Shown here: positions 8,215 through 14,854 of the stretch, piece by piece | Numbering within the stretch: the first letter of the stretch is position 1 | How the letters are laid out: each line of letters starts with the position of its first letter | Source: Alphaproteobacteria bacterium UBA1303 | Lineage (GTDB): Bacteria; Pseudomonadota; Alphaproteobacteria; Micropepsales; Micropepsaceae | Length of the DNA: 28,589 nt | Assembly (NCBI GenBank): GCA_002307315.1 | Contig: DBTZ01000067.1 | Span: forward strand, 1 to 28,589 | Reading direction: 5' to 3' | The notes under the pieces: generated by a model | Databases searched by the model: none | Told to the model about the DNA's origin: nothing | What the model saw: only the letters and a program-made list of their open reading frames with translations | Position numbers and translations under genes: made by a program

Positions 8215-9581
8215 GCCAATCCTCCGAACGGCGGGGCGGCGCGCCAGGGCGGCGCCTTGCCGATATCCCGCCATACCGGCGAATTCGCCGCCCGGTCGAG
8301 GTTGCGGGCCAGTTCGATCATCCCCTCGTAGCCGGCATAGCCGATGCGGCGGACGTGATCGACGTCCAAGAGCGGAATGCCGGATTTCCAGGCCGGATAG
8401 ATGTAACGGTCGCCGGCGATTAAAATGTCGGCCTTGAAGGCGTGGAAGGCAGCGATCAGCGCGGTCTGATCGTTGTCCGAAATCAGCCTGGCGTCCGGCC
8501 CCATCAGGGCATGGATGCGCGCCTTGTCTTCCTCGGTGGATTTCTCGATGCCGGTGGCGACGACTTCGACGCCCAAGTCCTTCATGGCGGATACCAGCGA
8601 CCAGGATTTGTAGCCGCCGGAGAAAATCAACGCCCGTTTTCCCGTCAACCGTTGGCGATAGGGTTCGACGGCCAGCCGGACGCGCGCTTCCTCCTGTTCG
8701 ATCAATTCCTCGCTGCGGCTATCCAATATCGGATCCGCCAGCAATTTGGCGAAATGGCGCAGCGCGGCCGAAGTGTCCGCCATACCGTAGAAGCTTCCTT
8801 CGAAATAGGGCGCGCCGTACTCTTCCTTAAGGCGGCGGGCGACATGTAGCATCGCCTTCGAACACACCACCATATTGGCTTCGGCCCGATGCATGGTCTG
8901 CGCCTCGCGAAACCTGGCGTCGCCCGAGAAGGTGCAGAGGATGCGCAAGCCGAGGCGGTCGAATAGCGGCGCCACGTTCCAGAATTCGCCGCCGACGTTC
9001 CACTCGCCGATCAGGTTGACGTCGTGGGTGACGATGCCGGGGCGTTCCACTTTCGGCGGCGGGTCGGGTTCGCGGGTGCCGATGACATATTTATATATGG
9101 CGTCGCCGGCAATACGGTTACCGAGGTTCTTGTTGCCGTAAAAGCCGGCACAGTCGATCAAAACGACCGGCAGGCCGAACTTGGCCGAGGCGTTTTTTAT
9201 CACCACGGCGACATCGTCGCCTTGCATGGCCGGTACGCAGGTAACGTATACGAACACCGCCGCCGGGCGGTAGGTCTCGGCGATTCGGCGGATCGCCTGA
9301 TAGAGCTTTTTCGCCCCGCGGCCGAGGATGACATCCATTTCGCTGAGATCGGTGGTCATGCCGATCCGATAAAGATCGGTGCCGCTGGAGCGCGTACCGC
9401 GGTTGTCCCACGACGAGCCGGTGCAGCCGATCGGGCCGTGGACGAGATGAGCCACGTCGGCAATCGGCAGCAGCGCATTGCGCGCCCCGTCGAAACAGCA
9501 GCCCCCTTGCGTCGCTCCCGGCTGCGGCTTGGCGCAACCCGACTTGCTTTTGCCGTTATGGGCGCAGGCCGGCTCGTCCAT
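8211..9581 (-). CDS. vnfE: Nitrogenase cofactor scaffold subunit VnfE (NifE family)
   Basis: Protein of 456 residues and first gene of a four-gene minus-strand operon. It starts MDEPACAHNGKSKSGCAK, the usual NifE N-terminus; a TAA stop lies in frame 13 codons upstream of the ATG. No good Shine-Dalgarno is visible. NifE cluster ligands appear with the right spacing: C28, C53 (HGPIGC) and C115 (VTCVPAMQGDD), matching 37/62/124 of the Azotobacter protein shifted by nine. It lacks the His cofactor ligand context of VnfD. With VnfN it forms the scaffold on which the cofactor is completed. A strong sigma54 promoter lies at 9642-9657, so expression should depend on VnfA or NifA. Confidence 0.92.
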   Translation of the reverse strand: MDEPACAHNGKSKSGCAKPQPGATQGGCCFDGARNALLPIADVAHLVHGPIGCTGSSWDNRGTRSSGTDLYRIGMTTDLSEMDVILGRGAKKLYQAIRRIAETYRPAAVFVYVTCVPAMQGDDVAVVIKNASAKFGLPVVLIDCAGFYGNKNLGNRIAGDAIYKYVIGTREPDPPPKVERPGIVTHDVNLIGEWNVGGEFWNVAPLFDRLGLRILCTFSGDARFREAQTMHRAEANMVVCSKAMLHVARRLKEEYGAPYFEGSFYGMADTSAALRHFAKLLADPILDSRSEELIEQEEARVRLAVEPYRQRLTGKRALIFSGGYKSWSLVSAMKDLGVEVVATGIEKSTEEDKARIHALMGPDARLISDNDQTALIAAFHAFKADILIAGDRYIYPAWKSGIPLLDVDHVRRIGYAGYEGMIELARNLDRAANSPVWRDIGKAPPWRAAPPFGGLA

Positions 9582-9641
9582 CAGGGTTTGAAGGTCGTTG
9601 CGCGTGGCGAAACCTTTTTATTTGACCGCTGCAATTTTCAT

Positions 9642-9657
9642 AGCAATCGCCGGGCCA
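9642..9657 (-). promoter_or_regulatory. sigma54 -24/-12 promoter of vnfE operon
   Basis: Read on the minus strand: TGGCCCGGCGATTGCT. GG and GC are at the required 12-base offset, with TTGCT at -12. The predicted transcript start is near 9631, leaving about a 50-base leader to the vnfE ATG. Confidence 0.8.
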
Positions 9658-9745
9658 GTTTCTTGCCGGCCGTTTTTGCCGGATCCGGGCCGAATGTCCG
9701 ATGCTGGGGCCGCCCAAAATATAGCGGATTGTACGAATTTGGTGC

Positions 9746-9776
9746 GCGTGTATGATTCTATACGCGACAATGTCGC
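9746..9776. promoter_or_regulatory. Two abutting palindromes between vnfE and vnfA
   Basis: 9746-9765 is an imperfect palindrome of form GCGTNTA-N6-TANACGC, and 9764-9776 is a near-adjacent perfect one, GCGACA-A-TGTCGC. They sit about 110 bases upstream of the vnfE promoter and about 130 upstream of the vnfA start, an ordinary location for an operator. A molybdate-responsive repressor (ModE/Mop class) is a natural guess in alternative nitrogenase systems, but the sequence is not a clear ModE box. Confidence 0.45.
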
Positions 9777-9874
9777 TTAAACATATTACAGCCGGAAAAA
9801 TGTCGGCTTCCGCACACAACAGAACTATTAAGAAATACGACATACATTCAATGCGTTAGTTAATGTGATGGCTA

Positions 9875-9890
9875 TGGTCCGGGTTTTGCT
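9875..9890 (+). promoter_or_regulatory. Candidate sigma54 promoter of vnfA
   Basis: TGGTCCGGGTTTTGCT has GG and GC correctly spaced and TTGCT at -12. The predicted start near 9901 leaves only about 13 bases before the vnfA ATG, with the Shine-Dalgarno almost at the 5' end. It would imply autoregulation or control by NifA or NtrC. Confidence 0.5.
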
Positions 9891-9893
9891 GGG

Positions 9894-9909
9894 GTCTCTT
9901 CGAGGAGAC
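9894..9909 (+). promoter_or_regulatory. Hairpin covering the vnfA ribosome binding site
   Basis: GTCTCTTCGAGGAGAC folds into a five-pair GTCTC/GAGAC stem, extended by a T-G wobble over a TCGA loop. The right arm contains the vnfA Shine-Dalgarno (AGGAG, 9903-9907). Any transcript starting upstream of 9894 could mask it. Confidence 0.4.
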
Positions 9910-9913
9910 TGCT

Positions 9914-11533
9914 ATGATCCTGAGCGACCCGATCCCCATCGACGTCAACGAGTTTTCCGACGACAATGTCGCCGACTTCACCCATTGTTTTACCGGCGAG
10001 TGCCGGGTCAGCGTCCTGCCGATCCTGTTTCAGATCAGCCAGATCATCAACGACAGCGAGGATCTGGTCGCCTCGCTCGCCATAATTTTCAAGGTGATGC
10101 AGGAGCGCTTGAAGATCAATAAGGCGATGGTGACGCTGTACGACAGCAAGCAGGAAGCGAATTTCATTCATGAAGCTTACGGTTTAAACGACGGGCAAAA
10201 GCGCGAAGGAGTGTATTCGCTGGAAGACGGCCTTCCGGCCAAAGTCATGGAGACCGGAAAAGCCGTCATTCTACCGCCGCGCCGCATTGCGACGGGTAAC
10301 GGCGAGAGAACGCTGGATGCGGCCATCGCCATTCCTGCGAACATGACGTTTTTTTGCGTGCCGATCACCCATACCAAAAAAGTCTTAGGCACGATCAGCG
10401 CCGAACGCATTTATCACAACCGCCGTCTTCTCAAGCAGGACGTGCAGTTGATGTCGACCATCGCGGCGATGATCGCCCCGGCGGTGGAATTGTACCTGTT
10501 GGAACATGTCGAAAAGGCGAGGCTGGAACACGAAAACGACGAATTGAAATCCGCCCTCAAGCGCAAATTCAAGCCCGCCAACATCATTGGTAACGCCAAG
10601 GCGATGCAGGAGGTCTATCAGCTTATCCAAAAGGTGTCCGAAACCAAGGCGACGGTGTTGATTCTGGGCGAGAGCGGCGTGGGCAAGGAATTGGCGGCCA
10701 GCGCCATCCATTACAACGGCGCCAATGCCGGCGGTCCCTTCATCAAGTTCAATTGCGCCGCGCTGCCGGAAAATTTGATCGAGAGCGAGTTGTTCGGTCA
10801 CGAAAAAGGGGCATTTACCGGCGCTTTTGCCATGCGCAGCGGCCGCTTCGAACAGGCGAACGGCGGAACGATTTTTCTCGACGAGATCGGCGAACTCAGC
10901 TTGCCGATGCAAGCCAAGTTGTTGCGCGTGCTGCAGGAGCGCACTTTCGAACGGGTCGGCGGCAATCGTTCGATCAAGGTAGATTTACGCATTATCGCCG
11001 CCACCAACCGCAATCTGCCGGAGTTGATCGAAACGGGCCTGTTTCGCGAAGATCTGTACTATCGTCTGAACGTGTTTCCAATCACCATCCCCCCGTTGCG
11101 CGAGCGCGGCAGCGACGTCGTGCTTTTGGCCGATCATTTCGCCTCGCATTACGCAAAGGAGCTGGGCAAGGAAATCAAGCGCATATCGACCCCGGCGCTA
11201 AACATGATGTTGGCCTATGCATGGCCGGGCAACGTCCGCGAGTTGGAAAACGTCATCGAGCGGTCGGTCATTCTGGCGGAAGACGGGGTTGTCCACGGCT
11301 ACAATCTGCCGCCGTCGCTGCAAACCGGCGAGGAAACCGACACCGGCTTTGGTCTAGAGGACAAGCTGATGGCGGTCGAATACGAAATGATCGTCGAAGC
11401 GTTGAAAAACAACCGCGGTAATATGACCGAGGCGGCCAGGGAACTGAATCTGACCCGCCGCATTTTGGGTCTGCGCATGGCGCGACACAACATTCAATAC
11501 AAGGCTTTTCGCCGGGCGGAGTGCGTCAATTGA
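9914..11533 (+). CDS. vnfA: sigma54-dependent activator VnfA
   Basis: Protein of 539 residues of the NifA/VnfA/AnfA family; ATG preceded by GAGGAG. An N-terminal GAF domain (about 35-195) begins VLPILFQISQIINDSEDL. The AAA+ domain has Walker A GESGVGKE (about 251-258), the sigma54-contacting GAFTGA loop (about 299-304), Walker B GGTIFLDEIGE, and a C-terminal Fis-type helix-turn-helix (about 490-530, NMTEAARELNLTRRILGLRM). Cys25 and Cys30 (CFTGEC) precede the GAF domain. Azotobacter VnfA is reported to bind an Fe-S cluster through nearby N-terminal cysteines with a similar CX4C pair, so redox or iron sensing is plausible. VnfA rather than AnfA is chosen because vnfDGK is present and GTAC-N6-GTAC sites precede it. 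Confidence 0.87.
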   Translation: MILSDPIPIDVNEFSDDNVADFTHCFTGECRVSVLPILFQISQIINDSEDLVASLAIIFKVMQERLKINKAMVTLYDSKQEANFIHEAYGLNDGQKREGVYSLEDGLPAKVMETGKAVILPPRRIATGNGERTLDAAIAIPANMTFFCVPITHTKKVLGTISAERIYHNRRLLKQDVQLMSTIAAMIAPAVELYLLEHVEKARLEHENDELKSALKRKFKPANIIGNAKAMQEVYQLIQKVSETKATVLILGESGVGKELAASAIHYNGANAGGPFIKFNCAALPENLIESELFGHEKGAFTGAFAMRSGRFEQANGGTIFLDEIGELSLPMQAKLLRVLQERTFERVGGNRSIKVDLRIIAATNRNLPELIETGLFREDLYYRLNVFPITIPPLRERGSDVVLLADHFASHYAKELGKEIKRISTPALNMMLAYAWPGNVRELENVIERSVILAEDGVVHGYNLPPSLQTGEETDTGFGLEDKLMAVEYEMIVEALKNNRGNMTEAARELNLTRRILGLRMARHNIQYKAFRRAECVN

Positions 11534-11892
11534 CCGAAAAAACCGATTTGCAGCTTACCCGGCATCAATTGTACGCATCGGTACTGGCCGATATCGCCAT
11601 CGCCGCTTCGCTGAAGGTACACGATTCGAGCTATGTCGTGTCGGAGCGATGGAGAGACGGCAGTTACGGAAAACTGCGCGATCATTGGCTGAACAGCAAT
11701 CCAAGTGCGTCGGTCCGCGAGGCGGCCCTGGGGTTGGCATCGGCCGGCGCGACCGCCCTCACGCGATTGTCGGCGGATCGGTTGTGCGCCATTGCCGGCA
11801 CCTATGGGTTCGATTTGCCGGACGATCTCGCTACAGCCATTGCCGAGCATTTTGCCGAACGCCGCGCTCAGGTTCTCACCTATCGCCGGTGA
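11521..11892 (+). CDS. Small protein of unknown function, coupled to vnfA
   Basis: Predicted 123 residues starting at a GTG that overlaps the vnfA end by 13 bases; TTG at 11530 is an alternative. I do not recognise the family. The sequence is mostly helical and soluble, without cysteines apart from one (RLCAIA), signal peptide or membrane segment. It has two halves, LYASVLADIAIAASLKVHDSSY and a repeat-like helical stretch ASVREAALGLASAGATALTRL (each read in pieces). Its 3' end overlaps the convergent NifX-glyoxalase gene by 17 bases. Codon use matches neighbours, so I think it is real. Overlap with vnfA suggests a regulatory or accessory role, which is inference only. Confidence 0.6.
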   Translation: MRQLTEKTDLQLTRHQLYASVLADIAIAASLKVHDSSYVVSERWRDGSYGKLRDHWLNSNPSASVREAALGLASAGATALTRLSADRLCAIAGTYGFDLPDDLATAIAEHFAERRAQVLTYRR

Positions 11893-12694
11893 TTTCCAAT
11901 TCGCTATTCTCTCCGGGTTGAATAAGTTCAATTTTGTAACCGTCGGGGTCTTCGATAAAAGCGACGATGTTGTTGCGATGACGTTGGCTGCGCGGCGGCC
12001 GCGGCATCGGTACCTGGGCCCGGTTTAAACGGCGGCACAGGCCGGTAATGTTGTCTACTTCAATGGCGATGTGACCGTAGGCATCGCCAACCTGGTAGGG
12101 CGTATCGTGCGCCCAGTTGAACACCAATTCGATTACCATGCCCGGCTTATTGCCGTAACCGAGATAGGCCTGGGTAAACTGATTTTTCTGATGCTCGCGT
12201 TTTTCCAGCAGCTGCATGTCGAGCTGCTCGGTATAAAAGGCGATCGAGCGATCGATGTCGGCAACGCGCAGCATAACATGAGCAAGACGAAACGCGATGC
12301 TGCCCAAAGGAATGTCGGCAACGTTTTGTTTTTCGGAAAATATCGCCAGCAGGGATTCGACAATATTTTTTTCCGCATAAAGGTTGGTCGCCGCAATGCC
12401 GGCGGCGGCCAGCATGCCTTGCGGCGTAATGCCGATCTTGGAGACCAGCAGCATGTCGCAGTCCGCCAGCATGCGACAAACCGTTTCGCGCGAACCTTCG
12501 CCCGCCAGCGCCGCATCGGCAATGCCGCGTTCCTCAATTTTGCAGGTCCCGCCGGCATCGACATCGTAAATACAAAATCGTTCAGTCTGACCGAAATGCT
12601 GATTGATCCGCATGTTGTCGCTGCTGGCGACCGCGATGCGCATGCTGCCAACGCGGGTTTTAATATGCTTAGTGTCCGCAATTGCGTCGTTCAT
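11876..12694 (-). CDS. Fusion of NifX-type cofactor-binding domain and glyoxalase I domain
   Basis: Protein of 272 residues; ATG at 12694 preceded by AAGGAGG at 8 bases, a strong site. Residues 18-125 are a NifX/NifB-C-terminal domain (MRIAVASSDNMRINQHFG, then LYAEKNIVESLLAIF). Residues 136-260 closely resemble nickel-type glyoxalase I (GloA): RLAHVMLRVADIDRSIAFYT, MVIELVFNW, YGHIAIEVDN, VAFIEDPDGYKIELIQ. The four metal ligands of GloA appear present at H139, E189, H208 and E256, so the enzyme could be active on hemithioacetals or could bind a metal or organic acid. It is transcribed divergently from vnfDGK from its own sigma54 promoter. An internal ATG at codon 18 would remove only the leader. 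I know of no described protein with this domain order. Confidence 0.9.
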   Translation of the reverse strand: MNDAIADTKHIKTRVGSMRIAVASSDNMRINQHFGQTERFCIYDVDAGGTCKIEERGIADAALAGEGSRETVCRMLADCDMLLVSKIGITPQGMLAAAGIAATNLYAEKNIVESLLAIFSEKQNVADIPLGSIAFRLAHVMLRVADIDRSIAFYTEQLDMQLLEKREHQKNQFTQAYLGYGNKPGMVIELVFNWAHDTPYQVGDAYGHIAIEVDNITGLCRRLNRAQVPMPRPPRSQRHRNNIVAFIEDPDGYKIELIQPGENSELEITGDR

Positions 12695-12724
12695 CGCATG
12701 TGCCTCCTTATTGGATGCAATCCT

Positions 12725-12740
12725 CGCAATTACCGTGCCG
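12725..12740 (-). promoter_or_regulatory. sigma54 promoter of the NifX-glyoxalase gene
   Basis: Minus-strand sequence CGGCACGGTAATTGCG with GG and GC at the correct offset and TTGC at -12. The predicted start is near 12714, about 20 bases before the ATG and just upstream of the Shine-Dalgarno. Confidence 0.72.
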
Positions 12741-12780
12741 TCCTTGCCTTATATTTTATGCCACCGGTCGCACGGTATTC

Positions 12781-12794
12781 GTACCGACCCGAAC
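12781..12794 (+). promoter_or_regulatory. VnfA/AnfA-type activator site 1 (GTAC-N6-GAAC)
   Basis: GTACCGACCCGAAC, followed by ATTC. It is centred about 73 bases upstream of the predicted start of the NifX-glyoxalase gene. The extended 18 bases agree closely with the site at 18393. A degenerate copy (CCAC-CGGTCG-CACG) lies 20 bases before it at 12761-12774. Confidence 0.65.
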
Positions 12795-12873
12795 ATTCTT
12801 GCATCTGTTTGTTTGCGGCGGAACGCCGAGGCAAAACCTGCGGCGAAAAATAAAATGCCGGCACTTTGGTTCC

Positions 12874-12887
12874 GTACATTTTCGTAC
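12874..12887 (+). promoter_or_regulatory. VnfA-type activator site 2 (GTAC-N6-GTAC)
   Basis: GTACATTTTCGTAC is an exact match to the GTAC-N6-GTAC form reported for VnfA targets. It is centred about 105 bases upstream of the predicted vnfD start, a normal enhancer distance. A half-matching GTAC-N6-GTCT follows at 12904-12917. Confidence 0.75.
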
Positions 12888-12959
12888 GGTTCTTTGCGCA
12901 AATGTACGCGGATGTCTGCGATTGCCGTTTGCTGGCCGACAATATGGCCCCGCCAACCT

Positions 12960-12975
12960 TGGCACGCTTCCTGCT
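12960..12975 (+). promoter_or_regulatory. sigma54 promoter of vnfDGK
   Basis: TGGCACGCTTCCTGCT: perfect TGGCAC at -24 and CTGCT at -12, GG/GC offset correct. The predicted start near 12986 leaves a leader of about 63 bases to vnfD. Confidence 0.85.
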
Positions 12976-13048
12976 CTCCCTATTTGCCGAACCGCATTTA
13001 AACCTCGCCGTCCGGTGCAATTGGATGGCAGTTATTGGGAGATGCCGT

Positions 13049-14467
13049 ATGCCGTTAGTGCTGCTGGATTGCGACAAGGTCATACCCGAACGGGAAAAAC
13101 ACGTTTATCTCAAGGTCGACGGTGAGGATACCCGCGATTATCTGCCGCTCGCCAATGTGGCGACCATTCCCGGAACGCTGTCCGAGCGCGGCTGTTCGTT
13201 CTGCGGCGCCAAGCTGGTGATCGGCGGCGTTCTTAAAGACACCATTCAAATGATTCACGGGCCGATCGGCTGCGCCTACAACACGTGGCATACCAAGCGG
13301 TATCCGTCTGACGGCGATAACTTTCAGCTCAAATACGTCATGTCTACAGACATGAAGGAAAGCAACATCGTTTTTGGCGGCGACAAGCGGCTGTACGCGT
13401 CGATCATCGAAGCGTTCGACGAAATGCCGCATATCAAGCGGATGATCGTCTACACTACGTGTCCGACCGCGTTGATTGGCGACGATATCAAGGCCGTCGT
13501 AAAGAAAGTAATGGCCGAGCGGCCCGACGTAGACATTTTCACCGTCGAATGCCCCGGTTTTGCCGGCGTGTCGCAGTCAAAAGGGCACCATGTGCTCAAC
13601 ATCGGCTGGGTCAACGACAAGGTCGGCCAGGTCGAGCCAAAAATCACTAGCAAATATACGATGAATTTCATTGGCGATTACAACATCCAGGGCGATACTT
13701 ATCTGCTGCAGAAATATTGGGATCGTCTGGGCATTCAAGTCATCGCCCACTTCACCGGCAACGCCACTTACGACGATTGCCGCTCAATGCACCGCGCCCA
13801 GGTTAGCGTGGTCAATTGCGCCCGCTCGGCCGGCTATATCGCCAACGAGCTGATGAAGCGCTACGGCATTCCGCGCCTCGATATCGACTCGTGGGGCTTC
13901 AACTATATGGCCGAAGGCATCCGTAAGGTTTGCACCTTTTTCGGCATCGAAAAAAAAGGCGAGGAACTGATTGCCGAGGAAACCGCTAAGTGGAAGCCCA
14001 AGCTCGACTGGTACAAAGAGCGTTTGCGCGGCAAAAAAATGGCGATTTGGACCGGCGGGCCGCGGCTGTGGCACTGGACTAAGTCGGTGGAAGACGATCT
14101 CGGCATCGAGGTGGTGGCGATGTCATCAAAGTTCGGCCACCAGGAAGATTTCGAAAAGATCATCGCCCGCGGCCGTTCCGGCACCTATTACCTCGACGAC
14201 GCCAACGAACTAGAGTTTTTCGAAATATTGGAAAAGGTCAAGCCCGACGTGATCTTCACCGGTCCCCGCGTCGGCGATTTAGTCAAGAAGCTGCACATCC
14301 CCTACATCAACGGACACGGCTACCACAACGGCCCGTACATGGGCTTCGAAGGCTTCGTCAATTTGGCGCGCGATTTTTACAACGCGACCAGCAATCCGCT
14401 GTTGAAGCTCGCTGCAACCGATATCCGGGAACCGGAACCTAAAGAAAAACTGGAGGCCGCCGAATGA
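13049..14467 (+). CDS. vnfD: Vanadium nitrogenase alpha subunit VnfD
   Basis: Protein of 472 residues, near the 474 of Azotobacter VnfD. The ATG at 13049 has GGGAG 7 bases upstream and gives MPLVLLDCDKVIPER. It holds FeV-co and half the P-cluster and reduces N2 with VnfK, VnfG and the reductase VnfH. P-cluster cysteines are C49, C75 and C138; cofactor ligands are C257 (VVNCARS) and H423 (NGHGYH); the active-site Q176 and H180 are present. Residues 335-342 read TGGPRLWH, the loop that in the vanadium enzyme cradles the carbonate ligand; iron-only AnfD reads PGGSKLWH there. This supports VnfD over AnfD or NifD. Stop and vnfG start overlap (ATGA). Confidence 0.97.
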   Translation: MPLVLLDCDKVIPEREKHVYLKVDGEDTRDYLPLANVATIPGTLSERGCSFCGAKLVIGGVLKDTIQMIHGPIGCAYNTWHTKRYPSDGDNFQLKYVMSTDMKESNIVFGGDKRLYASIIEAFDEMPHIKRMIVYTTCPTALIGDDIKAVVKKVMAERPDVDIFTVECPGFAGVSQSKGHHVLNIGWVNDKVGQVEPKITSKYTMNFIGDYNIQGDTYLLQKYWDRLGIQVIAHFTGNATYDDCRSMHRAQVSVVNCARSAGYIANELMKRYGIPRLDIDSWGFNYMAEGIRKVCTFFGIEKKGEELIAEETAKWKPKLDWYKERLRGKKMAIWTGGPRLWHWTKSVEDDLGIEVVAMSSKFGHQEDFEKIIARGRSGTYYLDDANELEFFEILEKVKPDVIFTGPRVGDLVKKLHIPYINGHGYHNGPYMGFEGFVNLARDFYNATSNPLLKLAATDIREPEPKEKLEAAE

Positions 14468-14814
14468 TCAAAACCAGCAACGAAAAGGTCAAGCAGCTAT
14501 ACGATTATGTGCAGGAGCGCTGTCTGTGGCAGTTCTTCTCGCGCGCCTGGGATCGTGAGGCCAACATTAAAAACATCACCAGAATGGCGGGAGAAATCCT
14601 GACCGGCACGGAGCCTGATGTCAAAACCCCAATGGACAAGCAGTTCTTTGCCGACGCCAAATGGATGGTGGCAGATCTAAAGCAGCGATTTGATTGGATT
14701 GCCGCCGAACCGCCGGAAAGCATTGTCCGATTAATGAGCGAGCTGAAGGACGAGCTTTTGGACCTTGCCGTTACCCACAGCACGAACAGCGAACTAAACT
14801 GGTCGTTTTACTGA
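14464..14814 (+). CDS. vnfG: Vanadium nitrogenase delta subunit VnfG
   Basis: Protein of 116 residues, the usual size of the delta subunit found only in vanadium and iron-only nitrogenases. It attaches to the alpha subunit and is needed for cofactor insertion or activity. The core YVQERCLWQFFSRAWDRE and the end THSTNSELNWSFY match VnfG family positions. It overlaps the vnfD stop by ATGA. A gap of 40 bases separates it from vnfK. Confidence 0.96.
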   Translation: MIKTSNEKVKQLYDYVQERCLWQFFSRAWDREANIKNITRMAGEILTGTEPDVKTPMDKQFFADAKWMVADLKQRFDWIAAEPPESIVRLMSELKDELLDLAVTHSTNSELNWSFY

Positions 14815-14854
14815 CGGCGCCGTTGCAAATAACCGAAAAAATAGAGGTAATATT

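Noticed and set aside
9731..9744. VnfA-type site upstream of vnfE (GTAC-N6-GGTG)
   Set aside because: Only one half matches; not counted as a site although the position would suit.
13049..14467. Iron-only (AnfD) or molybdenum (NifD) identity of the alpha subunit
   Set aside because: The TGGPRLWH loop, residue numbering of ligands and overall sequence match VnfD; a delta subunit excludes NifD.
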